From contig DDFH01000007.1 in NCBI GenBank assembly GCA_002337085.1, positions 62,001 through 126,000 of the forward strand: a stretch of 64,000 nucleotides of DNA, written 5' to 3'. The stretch comes from Hyphomonadaceae bacterium UBA1933. Lineage in GTDB: Bacteria > Pseudomonadota > Alphaproteobacteria > Caulobacterales > Aquidulcibacteraceae. Within the stretch, counting starts at the first letter, position 1. Each line of letters begins with the position of its first letter. A program made the translations under genes and the position numbers. The notes beneath the pieces are model-generated. The model saw nothing but the letters and a program-made list of their open reading frames with translations. It searched no databases and had not been told where the DNA came from. Shown one piece after another: positions 52,464-61,627 of the stretch.

Positions 52464-53360
52464 ATGGATATAAGCCCAAACAAAAACACCACCCAAGCAC
52501 CAGTACGTGAAGCAATTGCACAGGCAAGCAATAAGACTGGCGTTGATTTTGCATTTTTATTGGCAACGGCAAAGCGCGAATCTTCATTAAACCCAAAGGC
52601 GAGGGCGCGCACATCATCGGCAAAAGGCCTGTTTCAATTTCTTGATCAAACTTGGCTAAAAACAGTCAAAAAGCATGGTGCTAAACATGGGCTTTTAAAT
52701 GAAGCCGCAATGATTAATACCGACTCAAGCGGAAAAGCCTATATTGGCAATAATGATGCCAGAAAACGTATTTTGGATTTGCGCTATGATCCCAAGGTTG
52801 CATCAATTATGGCCGCTGAATACGCATCTGATAATGCACGTATAATTAAAAACTATACCGGACAAGATGCGCAAGCGGGTGATTTATATGCCGCGCATTT
52901 TCTTGGCGCAAAAGGTGCATCAGACTTAATAAACAACGCAAATCATAACCCACAAACAATTGCCGCAAATTTATTCCCAACTGCGGCAAGTGCAAATAAA
53001 CCTATTTTTTATAAAAATGGACGCGCACTAAGCGTTGTTGAATTACTTGATAATTTGCGGGCAACTGCAACACAAGGCACAGTGCCAAATGATAAAGTTG
53101 AATATGCCGAATATGATAAGGGTGATTTAGATAAGAAATTTCTTTCTGCGCTTGAACTTGCTAATGTCGATGCAACATTGGGACTTTTGAATAATGATTC
53201 CAATGTGAAAAACTCATTTTCACAAAACCCACTCATGATGGCGCAAATGTACCAAGCATCAGATGACAATAAGCAATACCAAGCATTGCAGATGTTGCAA
53301 TCAATGTTTGAAAGCCAATCTTTGGCAAGTGTTCTTTCACCCAATAAAGATGACGCTTAA
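52464..53360 (+). CDS. SLT-domain lytic transglycosylase without signal peptide
   Basis: A 298-residue protein. The N-terminal half has the lysozyme-like fold: catalytic Glu in ATAKRESSLNP (about 35-45), SAKGLFQFLDQTW (about 52-64) and DLYAAHFLGAKGAS (about 134-147). A downstream Gln/Asn/Asp-rich region (about 175-298) is helical with no recognised domain. There is no signal peptide. In alphaproteobacteria similar proteins are often tied to flagellar or other envelope assembly, but no flagellar gene is in the window. It starts 56 bases after the oxidase gene and converges on the DUF429-like gene with seven bases between stops. Confidence 0.8.
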   Translation: MDISPNKNTTQAPVREAIAQASNKTGVDFAFLLATAKRESSLNPKARARTSSAKGLFQFLDQTWLKTVKKHGAKHGLLNEAAMINTDSSGKAYIGNNDARKRILDLRYDPKVASIMAAEYASDNARIIKNYTGQDAQAGDLYAAHFLGAKGASDLINNANHNPQTIAANLFPTAASANKPIFYKNGRALSVVELLDNLRATATQGTVPNDKVEYAEYDKGDLDKKFLSALELANVDATLGLLNNDSNVKNSFSQNPLMMAQMYQASDDNKQYQALQMLQSMFESQSLASVLSPNKDDA

Positions 53361-53367
53361 AAAATTC

Positions 53368-54258
53368 CTAGAACCCTAAGACCCAGCCTTCTTCAGTTTC
53401 AATTGCAACCTTTTGATTCTCATCAATATTTGCGAGACCCGCAAAAATAGCACCAAGTTTATCATTGTCATCAAGTGTTGCAAAATATTCGCCGATTGCC
53501 CTTACTTGGGTCAAGTCTTTGGTTTCGCCATCAATAGCTTTAGTCTTTAGCATAGACGGATAGATTTCGGTTATAACCACATTAATTTCATCTAAATCAG
53601 CCTTATCAATGGCTTTAAAACCGATATCGAATGGGAAAAGCTTTGCGCCAGATATTTCTTTCAAAAGCTTATTAACATATGGAATTCCGGTTAATGTTTG
53701 CGACCCAACCGAACCCGGTGAATATAATTTCCATACCGGACTAGATGCCTTTGCCGCCAAATCGCAAATCCGCATCTCGGCCAAAGTATTATCAGTGTGA
53801 GGAATAGTTTTTTTGGGTTGCAAGGTTGTAAGAACGTCACGAGGCGGGCAGCCCCAAAAAGGAAATGCAGTACCAGATATAATTCTGTTCATCATAGCCG
53901 CAACCGAGAAACGATTATTTGAATTATCAGGCTTATCTTTTATTTCGCGTGATAAATAATCATAAATTGCTTTTTGCGGATGACCTTCAAGTTTTAATGC
54001 TTTTGCGGTTCCAGAAGGATAGCCAAGCCCGAAGTCAAATCCCAAAAGTGTCTTATCATCGCGTTTTGCAAAAGCCTGTAATAATTCAAGCAACTTGTCG
54101 TATGCCGCAATTCTGGTTGGTGGATTAAAATATTCAAAACGCAATTGCAGGCGCACATCACGTTTAAAAACCCCAATCCAAATCGAATCATTACCCGTAT
54201 TTGGCTTTGACGCTGCTGACCAATCAACCATAATGTAATTATCGAATATACGGCTCAT
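53368..54258 (-). CDS. DUF429-like RNase H-fold protein, unknown
   Basis: A 296-residue protein with YIMVDWSAASKPN (about 8-20, first acidic residue), LLGFDFGLGYPSGTA (about 71-85), RDVLTTLQPKK and a late VITEIYPSML (about 229-238). The Asp/Glu pattern and Gly-Tyr-Pro loop suggest an RNase H-like fold as in DUF429. I recall relatives labelled 'molybdopterin-guanine dinucleotide synthesis', which I would not trust. AAGGAGA precedes the ATG. It is divergent from nadE and alone on its strand. Its function is not known to me. Confidence 0.72.
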   Translation of the reverse strand: MSRIFDNYIMVDWSAASKPNTGNDSIWIGVFKRDVRLQLRFEYFNPPTRIAAYDKLLELLQAFAKRDDKTLLGFDFGLGYPSGTAKALKLEGHPQKAIYDYLSREIKDKPDNSNNRFSVAAMMNRIISGTAFPFWGCPPRDVLTTLQPKKTIPHTDNTLAEMRICDLAAKASSPVWKLYSPGSVGSQTLTGIPYVNKLLKEISGAKLFPFDIGFKAIDKADLDEINVVITEIYPSMLKTKAIDGETKDLTQVRAIGEYFATLDDNDKLGAIFAGLANIDENQKVAIETEEGWVLGF

Positions 54259-54379
54259 AATTTCTCCTTACATTTCGGTTATAGCTTAATTTGTTATGGA
54301 AAAGGAATTTCTTTTCACCTAATTTGCATTTAATGTAATAGGTGGTTCGACTTTTTCTAAATTATGGCTAAATGGAATT

Positions 54380-56044
54380 ATGAAAACACAAAAACAATCT
54401 TGCCGTATTTATAGCGTTCAATCTAATCCCATCGTTGGCGATATTGATGGCAATCTTGCCATTGCCCGAAAATATATTGAACAAGCAATTTCGGCTAATG
54501 CAAACATTGTTATGTTCACTGAATTATTCATTATTGGCTACCCGCCCGAAGATTTGGTTTTAAAACCTGCTGCGGTTATTGACTGTATGGCGGCAATTCA
54601 AACAATTGCTAACGAGTTTAAAAATGGGCCGGCTATTATCATTGGCTCACCTGTAAGGGAGGGTAATAACCTTTATAACGGTGTTGCTTTTATACATGAA
54701 GGACGTGTTGAATATCGTTTTAAACATGAATTACCGAATTACGCTGTTTTTGATGAAAAACGTGTATTTAACGCTGGTGAAAATTTTTATCCAATTGATT
54801 TCAATGGTCTTAAAATTGGCTTGCCGATTTGTGAAGATATTTGGTTTCCAACGGTCTGTAAGAAATTTAAAGAAAATGGGGCAGAGGTGCTTTTGGTTGC
54901 CAATGGTTCACCATATAGGCGCGGTGCGCTTAAGCGCCGTCTTGACGTTGCGCAAGAACGTGTAAAAGAAAATAATATCCCATTACTATATCTCAATCAA
55001 TTTGGTGGTCAGGATGAATTATGTTTTGATGGTGGAAGCTTTATAATTGATCAAAACGCAAATGCCCACTTTCACATTCCTCAATTTGAAGAAAATATCG
55101 GTATAAGTGATTGGGAAATTGAAAATAATTGCTGGAGCTTAAAATCTGCAACAAATGCACAAGAAATTTCAGATATTGAACAAGATTATTGCGCAACCGT
55201 AATCTCTTTGCGCGATTATATCAATAAAAACCGTTTTCCTGGTGTTTTATTGGGGCTTTCAGGTGGAATCGATAGCGCGATTTCGGCGGCAATCGCTGTT
55301 GATGCTTTGGGTGCAGATCGTGTAATTTGCGTAATGATGCCATCAAAATACACATCAGGTGAAAGCCTTGGAGATGCTGAAGATTGCGCCAAGGCATTGG
55401 GCGTTCGTTATGAAATTGTCCCAATTGAGGGAATGGTTAGTGAATTTAACCATGCACTTGCCCCGCAATTCGCTGGCTATAAAGCCGATATTACCGAAGA
55501 AAATATTCAAAGCCGCACCCGCGCCGTAATATTAATGGCATTATCAAATAAATTTGGTCATATGGTTTTAACTACCGGTAATAAATCCGAAATGGCGGTT
55601 GGTTATGCAACGCTTTATGGCGATATGTGTGGCGGTTATAACTGCCTAAAAGATATATATAAAACAGAGGTTTTTGCACTTTCAGACTGGCGCAACAAAA
55701 ATATTTGCAAAGGTGGACTTGGCCCCAAAGGCATAGTTATCCCACAAAATATTATTGATAAACCACCAACTGCCGAACTACGGGAAAACCAAAAAGATCA
55801 AGATAGCCTGCCTCCATATGAAGAGCTTGATGATATGCTATATCATTTCATCGAACTTGAAGATGAGATTGAGGATATTATTGCGCTTGGTTATGCACCA
55901 GAAACAGTTAAGCGGGTGCAAAACTTGTTATATCTTGCCGAATATAAACGCCGCCAAGCGCCGCCGGGGGTAAAAATTGGGCATAAAAATTTCGGCCGTG
56001 ACAGGCGTTATCCAATAACCAATAAATACCGCGACAAGTTTTAA
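54380..56044 (+). CDS. nadE: Glutamine-dependent NAD+ synthetase
   Basis: A 554-residue two-domain enzyme that amidates deamido-NAD with ammonia from glutamine. The N-terminal nitrilase-like glutaminase has the triad in FTELFIIGYP (Glu), RFKHELPNYAVFDEKR (Lys) and GLPICEDIWFP (Cys, near 154). The C-terminal synthetase has the PP-loop LLGLSGGIDSAISAAIA (about 289-305) and TTGNKSEMAVGYATLYGD. Length is typical for the alphaproteobacterial type. Its last four bases overlap the lrgB stop on the other strand. It is divergent from the DUF429-like gene, 121 bases away. Confidence 0.96.
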   Translation: MKTQKQSCRIYSVQSNPIVGDIDGNLAIARKYIEQAISANANIVMFTELFIIGYPPEDLVLKPAAVIDCMAAIQTIANEFKNGPAIIIGSPVREGNNLYNGVAFIHEGRVEYRFKHELPNYAVFDEKRVFNAGENFYPIDFNGLKIGLPICEDIWFPTVCKKFKENGAEVLLVANGSPYRRGALKRRLDVAQERVKENNIPLLYLNQFGGQDELCFDGGSFIIDQNANAHFHIPQFEENIGISDWEIENNCWSLKSATNAQEISDIEQDYCATVISLRDYINKNRFPGVLLGLSGGIDSAISAAIAVDALGADRVICVMMPSKYTSGESLGDAEDCAKALGVRYEIVPIEGMVSEFNHALAPQFAGYKADITEENIQSRTRAVILMALSNKFGHMVLTTGNKSEMAVGYATLYGDMCGGYNCLKDIYKTEVFALSDWRNKNICKGGLGPKGIVIPQNIIDKPPTAELRENQKDQDSLPPYEELDDMLYHFIELEDEIEDIIALGYAPETVKRVQNLLYLAEYKRRQAPPGVKIGHKNFGRDRRYPITNKYRDKF

Positions 56045-56760
56045 TGAATTAATTTCATTATTAGAGGCACAACTAACGGCACTAATATTGCGGTTGCAAC
56101 ACCATTAAGTGCCATTGCAAGCCCAGCAAATGCGCCGGCTTGTTCGCTTTGTCGCATTTTATGTGCGGTTCCAATTCCGTGCCCTACAAGTCCGGTTGCA
56201 AACCCACGTGCCCGTTTGTCTTTTATGCCTAGGGTATTAAAAATTATAGTTGAACTCATGGCGCAAAAAATACCGGTGATAATTACCAATGCCGCAGTTA
56301 GTGATGGTATGCCACCAATTTCTTGTGATATACCAATTGCGATTGGTGAGGTTGCCGAACGTGGGGCAAAAGATAGAATAACTTCTTTTGAACCACCCAA
56401 AACATAGGCAAAACCAACCGCGCTTATTATTGCAAACAAAGAGCCAAAAATAAGCGTAATAACAATTACATGGCTTGTTTTCTTAATTTCTTCATATGAA
56501 CGATATAAAGGTATCGCCAAGGCAACAGTTGCTGGCCCAAGTAAGAAATTCAGCAAACCAACATTTTCAAAATAGGTTTGATAATCAATTTTAAAAATCA
56601 TCAAAAAGCCAACAATAAATGCAATTGTCAACATAACTGGATTAAGTAATGGGTTAAAATTTGCCTTGGTAAAAAGTTTTTCAAAACCAGCGTAAACAAG
56701 CATCGTCAAGGTTAGGAAGAATATCGGCGACGAAAAAAGATTATGCAATGCATTAGTCAT
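56041..56760 (-). CDS. lrgB: LrgB/CidB-family membrane protein
   Basis: A 239-residue integral membrane protein of the LrgB/YohK family with six to eight helices. It shows LLGPATVALAIPLYRSYEEIKK (about 75-96), APRSATSPIAIGISQEIGGIPSLTA (about 133-157) and ARGFATGLVGHGIGTAHKM (about 180-198), which are family signatures. These proteins, together with LrgA, act in control of murein hydrolase activity or in transport of small metabolites such as pyruvate. The ATG at 56760 with GGCGGGG upstream is preferred over 56775; it overlaps lrgA by eight bases. Confidence 0.9.
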   Translation of the reverse strand: MTNALHNLFSSPIFFLTLTMLVYAGFEKLFTKANFNPLLNPVMLTIAFIVGFLMIFKIDYQTYFENVGLLNFLLGPATVALAIPLYRSYEEIKKTSHVIVITLIFGSLFAIISAVGFAYVLGGSKEVILSFAPRSATSPIAIGISQEIGGIPSLTAALVIITGIFCAMSSTIIFNTLGIKDKRARGFATGLVGHGIGTAHKMRQSEQAGAFAGLAMALNGVATAILVPLVVPLIMKLIH

Positions 56761-57136
56761 GATTAACCCCGCCAATTTCGTATTTCTTTAGTAGGTAAGA
56801 CATAAAATATGCGGTGAAAATCATTGATATAATTGCCGAGATAACCAATGTTCCGATTATTGGAATGCTTTGAGAGCCAATAATTCCAAAATATTGCATT
56901 ATTCCCACGCCAGCAGGAACATATAAAATTGGCAGAATGCGCAATAATTTTAGAGAGAAGTGAATAAAAGGATTGGTATGGTTATGCCGAAAACGACGCC
57001 TTGTTAAAATCAGGCTGAAAAACAATAAAACCATACCAATAACCGTTCCAGGTATGGGCAATTTAAAAATATCTTGGATAAAATTTCCAATTAATTGATA
57101 TAAAAGCAAAATTGCAAAGGATAAGATAATTTTCAT
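56753..57136 (-). CDS. lrgA: LrgA/CidA-family holin-like protein
   Basis: A 127-residue membrane protein with four helices. LFQLIGNFIQDIFKLPIPGTVIGM is not exact, but YQLIGNFIQDIFKLPIPGTV (about 14-33) and RILPILYVPAGVGIMQYFG (about 66-84) are hallmarks of LrgA/CidA. It is the holin-like partner of LrgB, with which it overlaps by eight bases. The two lie 62 bases downstream of ridA on the same strand and may have their own promoter there. Confidence 0.9.
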   Translation of the reverse strand: MKIILSFAILLLYQLIGNFIQDIFKLPIPGTVIGMVLLFFSLILTRRRFRHNHTNPFIHFSLKLLRILPILYVPAGVGIMQYFGIIGSQSIPIIGTLVISAIISMIFTAYFMSYLLKKYEIGGVNHD

Positions 57137-57198
57137 TGTGAAATATTATTCCCATCACTTTGCAATTTCAATGTTATTAATATTTTGGTCGGACCAAT

Positions 57199-57657
57199 TT
57201 ATGCGATTTCAAAAATTCCATCAACTTCAACGGCAAAATCAAGTGGAAGGTTTGCCACCCCAACAGCAGAGCGCGCGTGTTTGCCTTTATCACCAAAAAC
57301 TTCAACCATGACATCTGAACAACCATTAATCACGGCAGGAATTGCCGCAAAATCTGGTTTTACATTAACAAACCCGCCAAGCTTTACAACACGAACCACA
57401 CGGTCCAAATCGCCGCCACAGGCTGCTTTTAACTGTGCCAATAGATTTAATGCGCATAGGCGCGCTGCGGCTTGTCCTTCTTCTAAAGAAAGATCGCCCA
57501 ATTTGCCTTTAATTCCGCCATCAGCAGCAATTGAAATCTGCCCAGAAATCAAAACTTGGTTTCCAGTTTGCACATAAGGAACATAAGAAGCCACAGGGGC
57601 AGGTGGGTTTGGCAATTCAATACCTAATTCTTTTAGGCGACTATCAATTTTTGACAT
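57199..57657 (-). CDS. ridA: RidA-family enamine/imine deaminase
   Basis: A 152-residue YjgF/RidA protein that hydrolyses reactive enamines such as 2-aminoacrylate. ISGQISIAADGGIKGKLG (about 34-51), AARLCALNLLAQLKAACGGDLDRVVRVVKLGG (about 64-95) and HARSAVGVANLPLDFAVEVDGIFE (about 127-150) match the family. In the long (about 150-residue) subgroup the catalytic Arg is often changed, and here HARSAVGVANLP retains an Arg near 129. It begins eight bases after trpC and is probably part of the trp operon. Confidence 0.9.
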   Translation of the reverse strand: MSKIDSRLKELGIELPNPPAPVASYVPYVQTGNQVLISGQISIAADGGIKGKLGDLSLEEGQAAARLCALNLLAQLKAACGGDLDRVVRVVKLGGFVNVKPDFAAIPAVINGCSDVMVEVFGDKGKHARSAVGVANLPLDFAVEVDGIFEIA

Positions 57658-57665
57658 TTTATTTC

Positions 57666-58463
57666 CTATCCAAATAATAATTCTTTTGTGGCGGCTGTGA
57701 CATCATTTTGGCGCATAAGGCTTTCACCAACCAAAAATCCTTTGGCACCACATTTTTGCAAATGTTTTAATTCATTATGGGTAAATATCCCACTTTCGGC
57801 AACCAAAAAGACATTTTTATCAACCATTTTGGCAAGCTCTTCAGTCGTTTCAAGTCGGGTTTCAAAAGTTCGCAAATTACGATTATTGACCCCAATTAAA
57901 CGCCCACCAAGTTTTAATGCGCGTTCCATTTCTGTCGCGTCATGGGTTTCAATCAGGCTATCCATACCCAATGCGTTTGCGGTATCAAATAATTCTTTTG
58001 CCAAAACATCATCGGTACATGCCATAATGATAAGAATTGCATCCGCACCAATTGCGCGCGCCTCAACCACTTGTGCGACATCAATCATAAAATCTTTGCG
58101 TATAACAGGCAGTGAAACTTGGGCGCGGGCATCAATTAAATATTGATTATCGCCTTGGAATGATGGCTTGTCAGTAAGTATTGAAAGACATGTCGCACCA
58201 CCCAATTCATAGGCTTTTGCAAGTTGTGGTGGATTAAAATCTTCGCGTATCAGACCTTTTGAAGGGCTTGCTTTTTTAATTTCTGCAATCAACGCAGGTT
58301 TACTTTTTGCGGCTAACTCCAAGGCATTTAAAAAACCGCGGGTTGGATTTTGCAATTTTGCCTTATTTTCAAGCTCTGTAATAGTTGTTTGCGAAAGTAC
58401 TGCGGCAACTTCGGTCTTTTTATAAGCAATAATTTTTGCAAGAATGTCAGGAATGTTACTCAT
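57666..58463 (-). CDS. trpC: Indole-3-glycerol-phosphate synthase
   Basis: A 265-residue TIM-barrel enzyme that closes the indole ring. Motifs: ALIAEIKKASPSKGLIREDFNP (about 53-74, catalytic Lys), CLSILTDKPSFQGDNQYL (about 93-110), PVIRKDFMIDVAQVVEARAIGAD (about 119-141), IGVNNRNLRTFET (about 189-201), ESGI. It is fused to nothing; TrpF is not in the window. Its start overlaps the end of trpD by eight bases, so the two are coupled. Confidence 0.96.
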   Translation of the reverse strand: MSNIPDILAKIIAYKKTEVAAVLSQTTITELENKAKLQNPTRGFLNALELAAKSKPALIAEIKKASPSKGLIREDFNPPQLAKAYELGGATCLSILTDKPSFQGDNQYLIDARAQVSLPVIRKDFMIDVAQVVEARAIGADAILIIMACTDDVLAKELFDTANALGMDSLIETHDATEMERALKLGGRLIGVNNRNLRTFETRLETTEELAKMVDKNVFLVAESGIFTHNELKHLQKCGAKGFLVGESLMRQNDVTAATKELLFG

Positions 58464-59475
58464 TGGTAATTACCTTTAATGTATTCAAAACATCCATTGC
58501 TTTACCGCTATCGATTGCATCCGCAGCAATCTCTGCACCAGTTTTTAAATCATTCGCAACATCAGCCATTACCAATGCACATGCTGAGTTTAAGATAACC
58601 GCATCACGATATTCGAATTTTTCACCGCGCAATAAATTCATCAAGGCATTGGCATTAAAATGGGCATCGCCACCTTTTAGCGTTTCAAGTGGGGAATTTT
58701 CCAAGCCGCAATCAGATGGGTTGATTGTAAATTCACGTAATTTGCCATTCTTTAGCTCAACCACATCGGTTTGGCCATGTAATACAGCCTCATCAAGGCC
58801 ACCAAGACCGTGAATAACCCATACTGATTTTGAACCAAGCTCACGCAGAGTTTCCGCAACAGCCATCAATAATTCAGGGCGATAAACCCCCATTAATTGT
58901 TTGGAGGCAAGTGTAGGGTTACATAATGGCCCCATAATATTAAATGCCGTCCCAAAACCTAATTCACGGCGTAATGGCCCGACATATGCAAGTTTTGGAT
59001 GGTAATTAGGTGCAAAGAAAAATGCCAGATTAGCTTCTTCAAGCGCTTTTAATTGAACCTTTGGATCTGAAGTAAGCTTAACACCCAACGCCTCTAAAAC
59101 GTCTGCTGCGCCGCAAATAGAAGACATTGAACGATTGCCATGTTTGGCAACTTTTGTACCCGTGGCGGCAACAACAAAGGAGGTTGCAGTTGAGATATTT
59201 AACGAATGGGCGCCATCGCCACCTGTCCCACAAACATCGATTGTTTCAAACGGAACATCCAATTTAATCATTTTAGAGCGCATTGCAGAAGCACCGGCAA
59301 CCAATGTGTCGGTTGCATTTACCTTGGCAACCTCTAGTCCCATCAAGAATGCACCAATTTGCGCAGGCGTAACCTCAGCTTCTAAAATTGCCTCAAAAAC
59401 ATCGCGCATTTCATCTTTGGTAATCGGTCTTACTAGCGCTAATTCAGTAAGTATTGGTTTTACATTAATCGGCAT
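58456..59475 (-). CDS. trpD: Anthranilate phosphoribosyltransferase
   Basis: A protein of about 339 residues that joins anthranilate and PRPP. ATG 59475 (MPINVKPILTELAL) is used; it overlaps trpG by 11 bases, and the longer frame at 59493 has no family match at its start. VCGTGGDGAHSLNISTATSFV (about 81-101), KHGNRSMSSICGAADVLEALG (about 107-127) and FFFAPNYHPKLAYVGPLRRELG are the PRPP and anthranilate sites. Located between trpG and trpC in the usual order. Confidence 0.96.
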   Translation of the reverse strand: MPINVKPILTELALVRPITKDEMRDVFEAILEAEVTPAQIGAFLMGLEVAKVNATDTLVAGASAMRSKMIKLDVPFETIDVCGTGGDGAHSLNISTATSFVVAATGTKVAKHGNRSMSSICGAADVLEALGVKLTSDPKVQLKALEEANLAFFFAPNYHPKLAYVGPLRRELGFGTAFNIMGPLCNPTLASKQLMGVYRPELLMAVAETLRELGSKSVWVIHGLGGLDEAVLHGQTDVVELKNGKLREFTINPSDCGLENSPLETLKGGDAHFNANALMNLLRGEKFEYRDAVILNSACALVMADVANDLKTGAEIAADAIDSGKAMDVLNTLKVITNE

Positions 59476-60073
59476 TTTTGAAATATTCCGCAATCTTCAA
59501 AAAATTTTCAAGCATTTCATGACCATATTCAGATGCAATTGATTCAGGGTGAAATTGAACACCATAAATCGGTCTGTTTTTGTGATGAATTGCCATAATT
59601 TCCCCGTCAGACGTTTTTGCATCTGCCTCAAGACAATCGGGAAGGGTTGATGGCTCAATCGCGAGCGAATGATAACGTGTTACGTTAAAACATTTTGGCA
59701 AACCTTCAAAAAGACCTTTGCCATTATTTTCAATCAGCGATGTTTTACCATGAATTATTGCCTTTGCCGATAAAACCTCACCGCCCATAACTTCGCCAAT
59801 TGTCTGATGCCCCAAACAAACACCCAAAATTGGAAGTTTTGGCGGCGCTTTGGCAACCACATCAATGCAAACGCCAGCCTCTTTTGGTGATTTTGGACCA
59901 GGCGACAAAACAATGGCATCAAAACCCAGTGCGAGAAATTCATCGGCACTCATGGCATCATTACGCATTACTGTAACATCTGCACCTAATTCCTCTAAAT
60001 AATGGACGAGGTTATAGGTAAAGCTGTCATAATTATCGATAAGAAGTAATTTAATGCCCATTTTTTTACTCAT
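59465..60073 (-). CDS. trpG: Anthranilate synthase glutaminase component
   Basis: A class I glutamine amidotransferase of about 202 residues that supplies ammonia to TrpE. LLIDNYDSFTYNLVHYLEELG, VLSPGPKSPKEAG, LGVCLGHQTIGE (nucleophile Cys) and IYGVQFHPESIASEYG (His-Glu) are present. The open frame runs back into trpE to 60172; I chose ATG 60073 (MSKKMGIKLLL), which overlaps trpE by eight bases, though ATG 60061 (MGIKLLL) is nearly as good. Confidence 0.94.
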   Translation of the reverse strand: MSKKMGIKLLLIDNYDSFTYNLVHYLEELGADVTVMRNDAMSADEFLALGFDAIVLSPGPKSPKEAGVCIDVVAKAPPKLPILGVCLGHQTIGEVMGGEVLSAKAIIHGKTSLIENNGKGLFEGLPKCFNVTRYHSLAIEPSTLPDCLEADAKTSDGEIMAIHHKNRPIYGVQFHPESIASEYGHEMLENFLKIAEYFKNAD

Positions 60074-61610
60074 AAATAACGGCTTCTGAAGCCGCACTAA
60101 CCAAGGCACGTGATTTTGCAACGCATTCAAGATGTTCTTTTTTCGGATCTGAATCAAGAACCACACCTGCACCCGCCTGGATATAAAGTTTTTTATCTTT
60201 TAAGACGCCTGTTCTTAGCGCAATGCAAATATCCATATCGCCATTGGCACTAAAATAACCGACGCCACCCGCATAAATGCCGCGCTCGTGTGGTTCAAGT
60301 TCGGAAATAATTTCCATTGCCCGAATCTTTGGCGCGCCCGATACAGTTCCCGCTGGAAACCCTGCAAGCAGCGCATCCAATGCAGTTAATTCAGGTTTCA
60401 ACGTGCCTTCAACATTCGAAACAATGTGCATAACATGTGAATAACGTTCGATAACAAATTTTTGTGTAACCCGTATGCCACCCGCAAAATTTGTATTTCT
60501 TTCCTGGTTGCTATGGGCTTTACTGATTGACACACGACCAACATCATTACGCCCTAAATCCAAAAGCATTAAATGCTCAGCAACCTCTTTAGGGTCATTT
60601 AGCAATTCTTCTTCTAATGCTATATCTTTTGCCGGTGTATCGCCGCGTGGGCGCGTTCCTGCAATTGGCCTAACGGTAACAGTGCCATCACGCAACCGCA
60701 CCAAAATTTCCGGGCTTGAACCAACAATTGAAAAACCATTCATTTGCAAAATGAATAGAAAAGGTGAGGGGTTGGTACGGCGTAACGCACGATAAAGCGC
60801 AAGTGGCGACAAAGCAAAGTCTGTTGAAAATCGCTGCGAAGGCACAACCTGAAAAATATCACCAGCACGTATATATGCGCGTGCTTTTTCAACACCTTCC
60901 ATATATTGCTCTGGTGTTTGGTTTGATGTGATATCTATAAGAGTTGGAACTTTCGAAGTATCAGGTGCCTTAAGCGGATTTGGTTGCGATAATTTTGCGA
61001 TTGTATCGTCAATAAGCCTCTGACCATCTGCAATTGCCTTTGCCGCATCAATTCCATCTTTTGGGCGAATTGGGGTGGCAAGTATCATTTCTTGTTTCAC
61101 GCCATCAAAAACAATAACCAAGCGCGGACGCATCAGCATTGAATAAGGCAGGCCCAAAGGGTCACGTTTTGCAGTTGGTAATTTTTCATAAAACCGCACC
61201 ATCTCATAACCAACATAGCCATAAAGACCAGCAAGTGGGGATGGTAAAAAACTTGGAAAATCTAGCTTATTATCATCAAGCAAATTTTTAAGCGCATCAA
61301 GTGGATTACCGCTAATTTTTTCGGCAGCACCAAAAGCGCCAACCTCATCAATCGCTGTTAGATATGCGCTATCATTTTCTACGGAAAATAATAAATCAGG
61401 GTTGGTTGCAACTATTGAATATCGACCACGGTTTTCACCGCCTTCGACACTTTCAAAAAGGCATGATCCAAATTTTTCAGCGCCAAGTTTTGCAAAAGCA
61501 CTAATCGGGGTTTCGATATCATCTATACGTCTTTGCCATAATAAAGTGCCGATACCCTGATTATATTTTTCGGTAATCTCATTCAGGTTGGCACTTTTAT
61601 TACTAGACAT
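60066..61610 (-). CDS. trpE: Anthranilate synthase component I
   Basis: A 514-residue chorismate-using enzyme that makes anthranilate with TrpG. The chorismate-binding part shows IVGSSPEILVRLRDGTVTVRPIAGTRPRG (about 301-329), ELLNDPKEVAEHLMLLDLGRND, AGFPAGTVSGAPKIRAMEII and IQAGAGVVLDSDPKKE near the end. In the N-terminal regulatory half, LFESVEGGENRGRYSIVATNP carries the tryptophan-binding type Ser region. It begins 17 bases after ppiD, leaving no room for a leader-peptide attenuator. Confidence 0.96.
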   Translation of the reverse strand: MSSNKSANLNEITEKYNQGIGTLLWQRRIDDIETPISAFAKLGAEKFGSCLFESVEGGENRGRYSIVATNPDLLFSVENDSAYLTAIDEVGAFGAAEKISGNPLDALKNLLDDNKLDFPSFLPSPLAGLYGYVGYEMVRFYEKLPTAKRDPLGLPYSMLMRPRLVIVFDGVKQEMILATPIRPKDGIDAAKAIADGQRLIDDTIAKLSQPNPLKAPDTSKVPTLIDITSNQTPEQYMEGVEKARAYIRAGDIFQVVPSQRFSTDFALSPLALYRALRRTNPSPFLFILQMNGFSIVGSSPEILVRLRDGTVTVRPIAGTRPRGDTPAKDIALEEELLNDPKEVAEHLMLLDLGRNDVGRVSISKAHSNQERNTNFAGGIRVTQKFVIERYSHVMHIVSNVEGTLKPELTALDALLAGFPAGTVSGAPKIRAMEIISELEPHERGIYAGGVGYFSANGDMDICIALRTGVLKDKKLYIQAGAGVVLDSDPKKEHLECVAKSRALVSAASEAVIYE

Positions 61611-61627
61611 CTTTTTCCCGTTTATGG

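Noticed and set aside
54298..54318. Imperfect palindrome around GAAAAGG/TTTCTTTTC upstream of nadE
   Set aside because: One mismatch in a low-complexity A/T stretch; no match to a known NAD-regulator site that I can support.
57688..59542. Several plus-strand frames opposite trpC and trpD
   Set aside because: Ser/Ala-rich complements of conserved enzymes with no start signals; treated as shadows.
61611..61627. Attenuator or leader peptide for the trp genes
   Set aside because: Only 17 bases separate ppiD and trpE, with no Trp-codon frame or competing hairpins.
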